Origin: Ceratodon purpureus
Lineage: Eukaryota > Streptophyta > Bryopsida > Pseudoditrichales > Ditrichaceae
Direction: 5' to 3'
Length of the DNA stretch: 64,000 nucleotides
Assembly (NCBI GenBank): GCA_014871385.1
Contig: CM026426.1
Location: forward strand, 69,308,674-69,372,673
Shown here: in pieces, positions 12,230 through 22,153 of the stretch
How the letters are laid out: each line of letters begins with the position of its first letter
How positions within the stretch are numbered: position 1 is the stretch's first letter
Notes under the pieces: model-generated
Told to the model about the DNA's origin: nothing
What the model saw: only the letters and a program-made list of their open reading frames with translations
The model's database searches: none
Program-made: the position numbers and the translations under genes

Positions 12230-12652
12230 CTAATGACGACTATAACAGCTTATGTTATGGTCTTCCTCATCACCCATGGCGGAGTAGAAGTTCTTCATAA
12301 CCCAACGCATCTCTTCACGGTCTGACCCGCTTTCCATGTTAGGATGGGGTCGAAATAGACGTTCTCCGCAAAGCCGTCGACCACCATCATTTCCCTCGCA
12401 AACCGGAAGGTCCACATCCGTAAAGCGTCGCTCCAAACGCATATTACGAATCTGATTGGCTGCGCGTTGAACCCTCACACGACTGCATCTACTGTGCGTT
12501 CTCTTGCGTCGCCCACATTCACTCATCGACTGGCCATGCCCTGCCACGAGAGTGACCCAGAAACTGAGCAGAACGCATAAAGATACAGTGATCAGAGAAA
12601 GCAAGAGCCAATCCAAGAAACCGTCAACAACGACATTGAAACTGATATACAT
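12230..12652 (-). CDS. Small membrane-segment ORF of the MULE, 140 aa
   Basis: A 140-codon frame starts with ATG at 12650-12652. Residues about 8-38 are strongly hydrophobic (FLDWLLLSLITVSLCVLLSF), long enough for a signal anchor or one transmembrane helix. The rest is soluble and rich in Arg, with Cys and His but no motif I can name. A TATA-like box lies about 90 bp upstream, just past the end of the transposase reading frames. A membrane protein is not a usual MULE gene, so this is either a captured or new accessory gene, or an ORF that is not translated. Confidence 0.45.
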   Translation of the reverse strand: MYISFNVVVDGFLDWLLLSLITVSLCVLLSFWVTLVAGHGQSMSECGRRKRTHSRCSRVRVQRAANQIRNMRLERRFTDVDLPVCEGNDGGRRLCGERLFRPHPNMESGSDREEMRWVMKNFYSAMGDEEDHNISCYSRH

Positions 12653-12740
12653 GCTCGCAGAACAAAAAGGAGAATGCTCAGCTATGGAGATGGAACACTC
12701 TGTCCAACTCAGATGCGCTACTAGACAATATGAGAAGACA

Positions 12741-12748
12741 CTATATAA
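12741..12748 (-). promoter_or_regulatory. TATA-like box for the 140-aa ORF
   Basis: On the minus strand the sequence reads GGGTTATATAGTG. The box is about 90 bp before the ATG at 12652, in line with a short leader. Confidence 0.4.
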
Positions 12749-12832
12749 CCCTAATCGATGAGTGCGGTTGACGTTTCCGAACAGTGTTACTATTAGCTCG
12801 GGGATGAAAGGGATCGTTCGTACGTAGCGTAC

Positions 12833-13213
12833 CTATAACCGCCGAGACACTGGATTCCATGGTCGCTCTAAAAAATCCTTTCTCCGTCCCAGTTTGAAAC
12901 CCTGACCATCCACAACTGGGTGAAACACTGGAGATCCGGCCATGGGGTAGACTGTACCGGATTCGATCTCCGACTTCATTCTTCGCAATCTTCCGAGAGT
13001 CTGATTAAATTCACTGACCAAGTGCTCCATGAGCACAGTATCCCCTGCCACCTCATCGACTAATAGATCCATTTGCTTCTGTAGCATTTCGGGTAAATCC
13101 ATACACCTCCTCTGACTTGGCATGGGTCTGGGGATGCTCATTGGAATAGGGGTATCGTTTTCAGGAGGGGCTTGCTCTCGCCTAGGAGTAAGCACCATTA
13201 ACATTTCCGGCAA
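12833..13213 (-). CDS. Possible transposase C-terminal exon or separate 126-aa ORF
   Basis: This frame overlaps the last 32 bases of the transposase exon in another frame and runs 126 codons. Residues about 40-85 look helical and acidic (LQKQMDLLVDEVAGDTVL), compatible with a coiled coil. It could be joined to the transposase by splicing. The GT-AG pair I tested (59-nt intron ending ...CTCCTAG) does not fit the phase, so I leave it separate. Confidence 0.4.
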   Translation of the reverse strand: MPEMLMVLTPRREQAPPENDTPIPMSIPRPMPSQRRCMDLPEMLQKQMDLLVDEVAGDTVLMEHLVSEFNQTLGRLRRMKSEIESGTVYPMAGSPVFHPVVDGQGFKLGRRKDFLERPWNPVSRRL

Positions 13214-16200
13214 GTCTCCCGCAATATCGAGCTATGGTACCTTCAGCAATATCAGGATGCATCATAGTAACGATCTTGACATTGTGCTTGCATATGTTCC
13301 CCTTCTGAGCCCATACGCAATTGCAAACACTCCACTCGGTCCCAGGGTTGTGTACAGTGTAACGCAAGTGTCGGTGTTCAGTAGATGTCACTAGCGCAGT
13401 GTCACCGTCATTGACCGGTAGTGTCACATCTTCGTCTGGAATGGATCTTGCCTTTAAGATGGACTCCACAACGCAGTCTTGCATTTTTTTGTTATCCACG
13501 AATCCCTTCTCTTTTCGAAGATCCTTATACCAGTAATGATCCAACACATCTTCGGTTAAAGCGGTGATGCACCAGTCCACCCTCCGCCCAGTCATCCTAC
13601 TCCTCTCAGACTTTAAAATAGATTTAGCGAAACCGTGATACCCTTCAATTGCTGCATTCGTATCTTGACCGCAGTAACTCAGATTCCTAAATCCGACTAC
13701 CCACATATGGACCCTGTCAAGCCATGTGGTTCTCATGTATTCCCAGAATTCGACTTCACCGGGGTATTTCTTAGCTAAGTCTTCAATACGATGTTGTGCC
13801 CAGGCTTTCCCGTCCTCACCTGGAGGTGCCGATCGGTCGTACATCAGCATTCCTAACTCTTTTAGGATGACTGCTCTCCTAGGTAGATTCGCAATTTTGT
13901 AGCATGCGTTTTTCTGCCAGGCTCGCCTTACGTGCCAGAGGCAGAGGAAGACAGCCGTTCCCGGCCACGTTTCACTGCCCAATCACGATATAACAATGTT
14001 AGGTTCATAACGTCTGGTTCACGAATAACAACAAAGAAGACAATAACTACGACATTGCGAATGGAAATACAAATTATGAAAAAAACGCAGTTACCAAACT
14101 TACTTAATAGCGTTTATCTCTCCCTGTGCGCAGTCTACTATGAAGACTGACGGCTTCCACTCCGGTTCTTCCTTAATCATTTGTTCATTTAAGGCCTTCA
14201 TCCACGGCGTTAAGTCGGGCTTTGCGCATCTCGATGTAAGGACGAACGCCACAGGCACTCCGTTATGCCACTCATCAAACACCATGAGGGTGTAGAGAGG
14301 AAACTATTCACACGGCAGAAATTAAATTATGAATAAACGAGGAATACGCGATGAAGAAGTTTTATTTTGTACAGGCAATAATAATCTATAATAATACATT
14401 ATACATATGAAATCACAATGCTTGTTAACATATAATTGCAAGTACTCTTCAACATACCTTCTTGTCATTGGTACCGAATGTAGCATCGAAAGAAATTCCG
14501 CGCCGATTTCCGTGTTCCAGCATCATTTTCTTCTGCCACTCAGTTTGAATTCCAATCGTGAAGGGCATATTTTCACCTGTCAACTCACCCGGGACCTTCT
14601 CGGGATTCTTCTGATTCGACTCACTATAATAGAACACCTTCTCAGGGTTCCGCTGAACCCACATCCTTACACTCTGAGCATCATTTTGATGCAGCATGTA
14701 TGTTTCCTGGGCTAACTTTCCAGAAATATTCCGTATGTCTTTAGTAGTCAGAAGAAGATCCCTTGTAATATCTCTCCCCTCTGCTTGAAATTTCTTCAGC
14801 ACATCAAGATGCTTTCTCATAATCTGATTCGGAGTGTCCTTCCTTCTTAGACAATCTTCAACAAAGGCTCTAATCTCTGGTGAGAGGTGCGCTGAGAATG
14901 CGCTTCGGTCCCCAGTCTTCATGCCTCCATGAACAACAAGCCCGTCGGAGTTCACATGCTTTTCTTGAATAATCGAAATCTCCGCCACATGGGGCAGGTA
15001 CAACAATGTTTTAACTGTGAACTGTGCTTTACATCCTCTCTTGATTGATTGACCCCATTTCTTCTTTGAGTCGCGTTGAATTTTAGGCTTCTTTTTCCCG
15101 TCCTGTTCTCCAGCTGTTCCACCACGTACAGGAAAGGTTGCCTCGACCTCCTTTGGATTGATGAGCTCGCCGGGTCCCTCCTCACATGAGCAGTCTCCGG
15201 TTGCAGTGTCACAGGCAGGACGTCCAGAGATTCCAGTGTCACAGTAATCCCCCGCAGTACCTACTTCTTCTCGGCTGGCTGTGCTATGTACTGCGTGCGC
15301 GGCGGAAGACGGCATAGCTTGGCAAAGCTCTGAACATTGCGACGACAAAGAGTCTTCCTGAATGGAATTCATTGAATTCGGCAACCCGACGCCGGTGCCC
15401 AGAGCAGGACAGGTACTCGAAGGCAGATCTTCTGTGAATGCTTGTTTGACAGGGGCTGCTGTCTTTTTTCTCGGACCCCGTCGCTTCTGTGGTTTCTTAG
15501 GAACAGTATCGCTTGCTAGCACACCGTCTACTACGCCAATCAGCTCCGAGGCCCCTTGGCCTGATATCGAGGGGTGACAATGCCCTTCAGCACATGGTGA
15601 TGAAGGTAGGGCCTCGGCGTTTGGCTTTTTTTTTGCAGGCCCTCGTTTCCTTCCTGGTTTCGCCGTGGAAGATCCTGCAGTGACACTGGTCGCAGCCGAA
15701 ACAACTGTGTCGGAAGAGATAGTCTCCTTTTTCTTCCTCGGAGCCCTCTTCTTCACAACCTTCGCAGGGGGTGGGGGAGAGTCAATTACTGTCGGGACCT
15801 CGTTGAGGTCCGGGATTGCGTTTCCAACTTGACCCTCCGGATTATCATCATCTGAGACAGATTTCGGTGCAGGCGTTGCCTTCTTTCGCGATGCTCGTTT
15901 CTTCTGGACTGGTATAGGCTCAGCTACCATCCAATCCATCGCATCAATGATGGACCCTCCTGGTTTCGGTTTGAACTTACGAGCTGGCTTCCTTGCCTGA
16001 CCTCCTTGGCTACGTTTTGCCCTTGCCTTTCTTGTTGGAGCCAATGCGTTCCCTTCCTGCACAGCGTCTACATGTACCTGCTTCTACCTGGGCTTCCGTA
16101 GTAGACTTTCCGATATGGGCTTAACAATTCTCGAAAAATCCTTAGGACCGTACTCACACTTATATCTGCCATCGACATAATGGAATTATCGCTCCACATG

Positions 16201-16810
16201 TTAACCATGATCAATACTATGCGCAACGTAACCCTAAGTTTTGAAGTCGACAGCGAACCCTAAATTACCCTATACAGAATGGGTGTGGACACAGTAACGA
16301 CGTACTTTCTAACTCGTAAACAACCCAAACAATCCGGAACATAAACCCTAAACCGAACAGCGCAGCAAATATGCAGATTGGAATAAGCAGAGGGGAACGC
16401 AACACTGAAATGGTGTAAGAGGAAATGATTTACCTGACAAAGTTCAAGGCCGTTCGGGGTCCGTCTCTAGACTGATTAGGTTTGCGATTCTCCTTGTTAG
16501 CGCGAAACCTACATTGTGCCCCCTCCCTGCCGCATTGCATTCCTTCAATGAATTCTTCTACCCTAGAAGACGGAATGTAACACTGCTGGACTAAGTGGGC
16601 CTTCTTGTGTTCCCCTCGAGGTGGACGGTACTCCAAGTCCCACTTCAAGTCCCTAGGTCTGAACACGCCTGGAGGTGGGTTCTGCACAGAGCCCTCAATC
16701 GCCTTCAGCTGAAGAGCGTGTAGATCGAAGGCACTCAAGTCCACATCCATGTCGACTTCAGGGAGAACCTGATTATTCACTTCGAAAATCGGGATCTCCT
16801 CTTGCTCCAT
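13182..16810 (-). CDS. MULE transposase with DDE core and SWIM zinc finger
   Basis: Minus-strand exons are 16810-16434, 16165-16088, about 16062-14458, 14303-14104 and 13974-13182. Splice phases fit at 16434/16165 (phase 2), 14458/14303 (phase 0) and 14104/13974 (phase 2). The 16088/16062 join is unresolved, since 16088 ends in phase 2 and no good acceptor fits. Start chosen: ATG of MEQEEIPIF. Exon 2 carries YKCEYGPKDF, matching the Cys region of the relic at 1-2 kb. Exon 3 opens with about 300 residues rich in Lys/Arg/Pro (e.g. KKRAPRKKK) that the relic lacks. Catalytic residues are Asp in FDATFGTN (14485-14487), Asp in VDCAQGE (14133-14135) and Glu in AAIEGYH (13644-13646), with CLWHVRRAW between. 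A SWIM finger (CNCVWAQKGNICKH) lies near 13290-13335. It acts in the nucleus to cut and move the element. Confidence 0.85.
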
Positions 16811-16990
16811 CGCTGCCTTCGTGGAATTCAGTATTTTGCAAAAAATACACAAACCAACGACGCACCTGTAACATTTGCAGTCGAGGGGGTTGCATACATT
16901 TGCGCCTGTGCAAGAAGGAAGTGTAGCTATGGCGGAACCCTAGATCGATAAACCTCAGAAAATAGTGACATTACTACTCTGTTACGCCGA

Positions 16991-17190
16991 CTTTCGTTGC
17001 CCTCAGTGTTTTTTCGATCGGGCAGCAGACTCCAATGTTTAGAGCGGGCAGTGTCACAGAGTCTCGGTAGTGTTGCGTGAGGGGCAGTGTCTCGCGAGTC
17101 GGGGGACAGTGTTACGTGACATTGAGAATTTACCCGGTCTGGGTTTTACGGGGAAATCGTGGCGTAGGGCAAAACAGCGATGCCGACGTG
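16991..17190 (-). repeat. Right terminal inverted repeat
   Basis: This is the inverted partner of 3610-3809, with one substitution ten bases in from the outer end. It lies about 180 bp upstream of the transposase start at 16810, so the transposase promoter likely overlaps it. Confidence 0.93.
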
Positions 17191-19255
17191 GACAGGAGCG
17201 GTGACCGCCGAGGCTGGGGTCCACCAACCCTACCCTTTGCTACATGGCAAATAGCGTTCTCCCGTGCGTTGCTTGATGAAGTCTCCTCATGGCTAAGGGA
17301 AACTGCATGGGATGAAAGCCTTGCAGTCGAACAGTCATTCACCTCTGTCGTGGGAGAGTCTTGAATTCTCGAGGAAGAAGAAGACTGTTGGGGGAGGCTG
17401 AGTTCAGCCTTCTGATGACCCGAGCATCTGCTTGGGTAATCTGATTGGGACTTCTCCTCCGGGCTTAATAGGCGTTGAGTCGGGAAGATCTCACGCACAG
17501 TCGGCTCTCTGGTTTGGGAAGAGAGAATTCCTTCGTCTTCCAGAACCTTGTATGCCTCTTTGGGGATTTGTCGTAGAGGATCCTGATTTTTGTGGGGGAT
17601 TCTCTTGGCACCGGAGTAGGTCTCCGCCTGTCTTGCCTGTTTGGGATGGTAGGCGAGGAATTCGCAGGCGAGGCAGTGGAGTGGAGGGAACTGGAGGGTC
17701 CTAAGGACGCCTTGTCTACTAGCTTCCTCTTTGATGAGCCTTCTGAATGTGCTGGACATTTGGTTCTCGGGTTCCTACCATATCTACCCACATTCCAGGT
17801 CATTGAGTCACCGTCCTCTACATGAAAGCCGCAAGGAGTCTCCAGCAGCTGCTGTACTTGTACTAAGGTTAGCAGTGGAGGTTTGATGCTCTGTACCTGA
17901 TTGTGATCAGGGAACCAATCAGAAAGCAATGGCGGTGGCGGAGCTTTGCATGATCTAGGCGACTTAGTTCTCCTAGTCTTTGGCTCTCTCAATGACGAAG
18001 CTGTCGAAGCTGTAGGCACAGCCGTCCTAGCAGAGCAATCTTTCCTGTGAGGTTTGTGAGCTACTAAGGTGAAACCCTCGGAGTCTATCTGCATCTAGTT
18101 GGGTTTTCTATGAGACAGATGAGGAGGTTCTGCCTTCGGATAACTTTGCCTGCTGAGGCCAGAAGGCGATGTATGTGGGTGCAGCACCCCACTAAGGAGA
18201 GGTCTTGTTGCTGATGTTTGCTAAACCTCCGGATGGTTAACCTTCAATGTTGGCCTAGGAGGGGACGACTCAGAGGAGCCATTCAACTTAAGGGCGATGC
18301 AATCTGCCACCTTGTAATTCAAGGAGTGACAAAATTTACAACGTGCCGGAACCTGGTCGTAGTTGATAAGAACTGAGCTCTGCTTCCCTTTTAATCCCAC
18401 CACAATGAGAGCAGAGGGCCAGCCTTGAGTCACGTCTAGACCAATGCAAAATCATGGATCCCTTTGGTTCTGGTTCAGAGAATCAGCTGCGTATACCGGA
18501 CTAAACGCTGAGGCAATGTAGCCTTCGAAAGGCTTGAATTCATGAGGTATCTTGATGAGGCTAAGCCAAATGGGGATCCGAAGGCCTGAAGGATAGTCCG
18601 GATCAAAACCGGGGACCCATTCCTCGTAAATGCAGCTACTCCATAGAGTCACCTGTGGAGAGAAGGCGAGGACCTTCCTCGTCGCTTGGACATCGGAAGA
18701 AAAAAGAAAGATGAATCCACGCCCCAAGTCCATCCAGAAAGAGATCCCTTGTAACCTTAATTTTTCGTTAATCGAAAGAATCAAGTCAGGAATCGCATGC
18801 TCGGGGATCTTCTTGCCTAGGAAGCTTGCTATGATCGTATGATCGTGGAGTGAGTTAGCTTTAGCTTGCAGAGTCCCGGCATCCAGCTCTTGGGCCTGAG
18901 TGGTATAACGCATCAACAGGCCACGGTAGTTGCGGCCAAAACCTAAAGGTAGGCACTCTCCTTCCTCCGGCTGATACGGATTGAACTTCCCCGTGCAGCC
19001 GATCCTGTGGCACAAGGGAGGGTGCGAAAGGAATCCTTCCGGGAGAATAAGCCGTATCTGAGACTTAGCAGCCAGAGCTGATAGCCTACTGCCAGCTCCA
19101 GACAAGCCGCCCTTGTGAAGGATCGACTTGTACGTACTAGAGAGCGGGCAGGGAGTGGCGCATTCTGCCGTGCAAGCGGCTCCAGGACGAGCCCGGCAGG
19201 GCAAGACCTGTAGCCGCGCGCGCGGCAGAATGCGCCACTCCCTGCTCGCTCTCAA
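17191..19255 (-). pseudogene. LINE ORF1 relic (DUF4283 plus CCHC-like knuckle)
   Basis: Read on the minus strand, 19255-18452 resembles the DUF4283 domain of plant LINE ORF1 (e.g. IIASFLGKKIPEHAIPDLI, FIFLFSSDVQATRKVL). After an in-frame TGA at 18452 the frame continues into a knuckle region, RCKFCHSLNYKVADC. There the usual His is Tyr, so zinc binding is doubtful. A DSEGFTLV box near 18080, typical of the end of such ORF1 proteins, follows in another frame. No reverse transcriptase or endonuclease is visible. These RNA-binding proteins coat LINE RNA. This copy is broken, and the large MULE abuts it at 17190. Confidence 0.65.
19141..19252. repeat. GC-rich hairpin, 30-bp arms
   Basis: Arms 19141-19170 and 19223-19252 are inverted copies (29 of 30 match; start AGAGCGGGCAGGGAGTGGCG). 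The loop is about 52 nt and has further GCGGC/GCCGC pairing. The inner core GCGCATTCT recurs singly near 19316 and 19352. It lies just upstream of the LINE ORF1 start. It may be a foldback element end, an RNA structure in the LINE 5' region, or a small-RNA source. Confidence 0.75.
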
Positions 19256-20043
19256 GCGTAAAAAACCTTGGGAACATTGTCGAGAACGTGAGAATCGGCC
19301 AGCGCTCCCTGGGAGCGCATTCTCGAGCTACAGAAACAGCAGTGCTTCCTTAGTGCGCATTCTGCTTCCTAAGCGAGTCGCCAAAACGGCTGAATCAGCC
19401 ACCAAGGATTTTTACGTGCCAGGAAGCAGCCCACACGCTCTAGCGTCAGAAGGAACCGATGCGCACACTTTAACCCTTTGGTGCCTAGGGAACCATAATG
19501 TGGTTGCGAAACTCAATTGGAGATGAATAACTCGAAATCCAAAATGAATTTGATCTCGACTATACCTGTTCAGATTTACGTTCTTCTCAGAGGCTCATAA
19601 TGCAACAATCAGATCTCAATTTGGAGTAGTATAGAGGCTCCAAATCAACAAGAATACGTCACTGTAGCAATATACGGAGACAATCTTTGAGCAAAAGATA
19701 AGCAGAATAGAAGAGAATACAGAGAAAAGCGTACAAAAGAGAGTGGTCCCGATGGGATGAACTTCTGTCACGCAGCAAATTTCCGGGATCTGGGAAGCCC
19801 GTTCCCATCGTGATTCGAACTTGATATCCATTCGTTCTCGATAACGGTCAATTATCACTATCGCCTTGCTCGTGAAGCTGCTCCTCGAGAGAGGTCGCAG
19901 TTTGTGTGATCATCATCTATTGTTGTAGTTTCTTTTTTCATGGTTGATCAGTGAATGAATCGATTGCTTTCAATTTCAATTCTGGAGGAATTTGGAGGAG
20001 GAAGTTGTGGATTTAGCTCTGGAGGCAACTCCTCGTCTCAGCC

Positions 20044-22028
20044 ATGGCGGCGAAGCTCGCGACTGCGAGTGCCGGTCTTGAGTGTTCAGGGATTGTTGTG
20101 GCACAGAAGGTGGACAGATCAGGCTATGGGGAAGCAAGCAAGGTGAAGCTCCCATCCCAGGTTTGGAATGTCACGCTCCATGCGGGGGCGAGGGTTCGCC
20201 GGGAGACGCAGAGTGGGTTTCTAGTAGGAAAGCGCATGTCAATTGCAAGTAGGGCTAATGGGAAATGCTCAAGGAGGTTTGGGAGAGTAGCGCCCGTTGC
20301 ATTGGGATGTGAAGATGGCGTGGTGGATGATGATGGGACATGTAGAGAAGAGGACAGGCAAGGGGATGCATCTCCGAGTGGAAGAGACGACGGGGGGGAA
20401 TGTGGGGTGCAGTTAGGCTGGAGGATGATGCTGGAGAGCGTGTTTGCAGCAGTGGCGTTGAGCAATTTTGATAGACCAGGGTGGGCTCTCTCGGAAGGTG
20501 ATGTTGGAGATGGGAAGGAGAAGCTGAAAGGTGGGAAGAGGAAGGAGGATGAGAATGTTGGAGCAGAGATTGGTGAGAAGTGGAAGATGTCCAGGGTCTA
20601 TGATGCGACGGTGTTTGGGGAGCCTGTGGCTGTGGGCGGCGACAGAAGCAGAGTGTGGGAGAAGCTGCTGCAGGCCAGGGTTGTTTACCTCGGCAAGGCG
20701 GAGCGGGTGCCGGATCGTGATGACAGCATAAACGTTTGCAAGCCTGAGTGGTGCATCATGTTTAGGGTTTTGTATGGTAGCGTTGGAGAGAATTTTGTGT
20801 CATGTTTTATGGACTGATTAGGTCGAACATGTGATCGTCAGACTTTGGAGGGAATGCGTTGTTGAGATTCTGTATTGTAATGGTTTGTGAGGTTTTGTTG
20901 ATGTGAAATTGAGTTGTGAATGATAGATCCTGGATTTGGGGATCTTGCGCAAGCTTCGTGATGCGTGTTTCGAGCAGCAACGTCCTGTGTCTTTGGCACT
21001 TGAAGCTTTTCTAGTTGCTTTTCAGGGATCACTGGATAAGTATATGAGCAAAGGCTTATTGCCTTTCACACATGAGTTTGTTTCTTTTGTGAAGTTGTGG
21101 TGGTTATGGAATCACGTGGAGGTTGTAGCCGTGGCATGAGGTCCAAGTGTTTTCAATTTATGTTTGTTTATAGCTTGTTTATGGCAGTTTCAGCTGTATA
21201 GTCTCTGTGATGAGAAATTTCTTATGTTTCTTCTTACTAAATTTGGTGGCAGATTAAGTGATGATGAGTTGAAGTCTATGGTTGGGTTTTGGCACAAAGG
21301 TTTGTGGCAAGAATACTTGCCGATATTGCAGTATTGTCGAACAAGTGGTGTTCGACTTATGGCTTGTGGAACTCCTCCTGAGGTGGCTGTCATATCTTTT
21401 GCTTTAAGATGACCTTATTATGGATGTAACACACATACAGAGTACTTTCGCATGTCGATAGTAGAAATGGTAGTGATCTGTTCCAGTTTGGTTTGTTCTT
21501 TTCGAACGATCTCAATCTATTTCTGTATGTTGACTCAGGTCTTGCGCACAATTCAAGCCGAAGGAATACAAGGTCTGAGTGAAGAAGACATGAAGAAATA
21601 TGTTCCACGGATTGGAGGAACATTTGGAGCTTTTGCTATCCCAGTCATTGACCAATTAGCTTTGGCTGAGAGTGCTCCAAATTCAGCAGCAATTCCGTAT
21701 GGTCCTGGCTCTTTTCAGTACTCTCAAGCCCAAATTGTTGCCGATAACTTGATGACTCAGGAACACTTCCGATCCTGCATGTAAATGAGGTATTGATCAA
21801 TACCCAGTCATTGCTGCTCTAAGGAAGCATTTAGGGTTCACTCTGTCCTATTTAAAGCGATGGCCGCTATATGTATTGCTTGTTGATTTCCGCTCTGTTT
21901 CTGTACAGGTTGTTGAGAAGGGCATGGTGGACGGAGGATCTTACGGGCTGTTAATTGTTATCACTGGGGCATCTCATGTCGCTTATGGTTCGAGAAGTAC
22001 AGGGCTGCCTGCTAGAGTACAAAAGAAG
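20044..22028 (+). pseudogene. RETICULATA-RELATED 5/6-like gene, DUF399 part only, truncated
   Basis: Exons: 20044-20733, 20927-21039, 21253-21382, 21539-21780 and 21909-22028. The first three junctions are GT-AG and in phase. The start [11 protein letters not shown] fits a chloroplast transit peptide. Matches to plant DUF399 (ChaN/Tiki-like) proteins run in order: [81 protein letters not shown] and [18 protein letters not shown]. In land plants this domain is normally followed by a membrane-bound DUF3411 region in the chloroplast envelope or thylakoid; here it is missing. The join 21780/21909 is out of phase as read. The gene stops at AAG|GT (22028), an apparent exon border. It could be a decayed duplicate, or a real gene making only the soluble domain. 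Confidence 0.72.
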
Positions 22029-22042
22029 GTGTACAGACGTAG

Positions 22043-22153
22043 TGCCACTTCACCGTTGGCTGGAGAGAGTTTTGCAAGGAGAACAAGCTCAAGTATGGGG
22101 ATAAGATGACCTTTACCCAAGTTGACACTTACAGCTTCCGAGTGACCAAGTAG
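22043..22153 (+). pseudogene. C-terminal fragment of a B3 DNA-binding domain
   Basis: Directly after the RER-like coding region, in another frame, the sequence reads [20 protein letters not shown] then [10 protein letters not shown] and RVTK before a stop. This fits the end of plant B3 domains (GW..F...N.L..GD...F). An AG acceptor lies at 22041-22042, so it could be a last exon. The first two thirds of a B3 domain are not visible upstream. It looks like a foreign last exon placed next to a broken chloroplast gene. Confidence 0.5.

Larger units (their letters stand above)
3610..17190. mobile_element. 13.6-kb multi-gene Mutator-like element with 200-bp TIRs
   Basis: The ends are 200-bp inverted repeats, 3610-3809 and 16991-17190, which I aligned base by base with one mismatch (3619 versus 17181) and no gap. 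Between them lie, in order, a plus-strand zinc-finger/Ulp1 protease gene, an AT-rich spacer, two small minus-strand ORFs with TATA-like boxes, and a minus-strand DDE/SWIM transposase. The two main genes start near the TIRs and converge. Plant MULEs that carry Ulp1-like genes are known; the two extra ORFs are not something I recognise. Near-identical TIRs and open exons suggest recent insertion or possible activity. I could not find an 8-11 bp target-site duplication at the ends. Confidence 0.9.

Noticed and set aside
17077-17364. 95-aa plus-strand frame across the right TIR edge
   Set aside because: It spans the transposon/LINE boundary and so cannot be an old gene.
17191-19255. Reading the LINE relic as an active element
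   Set aside because: An in-frame TGA, a changed knuckle residue, a frame change, and no reverse transcriptase or endonuclease in the window.
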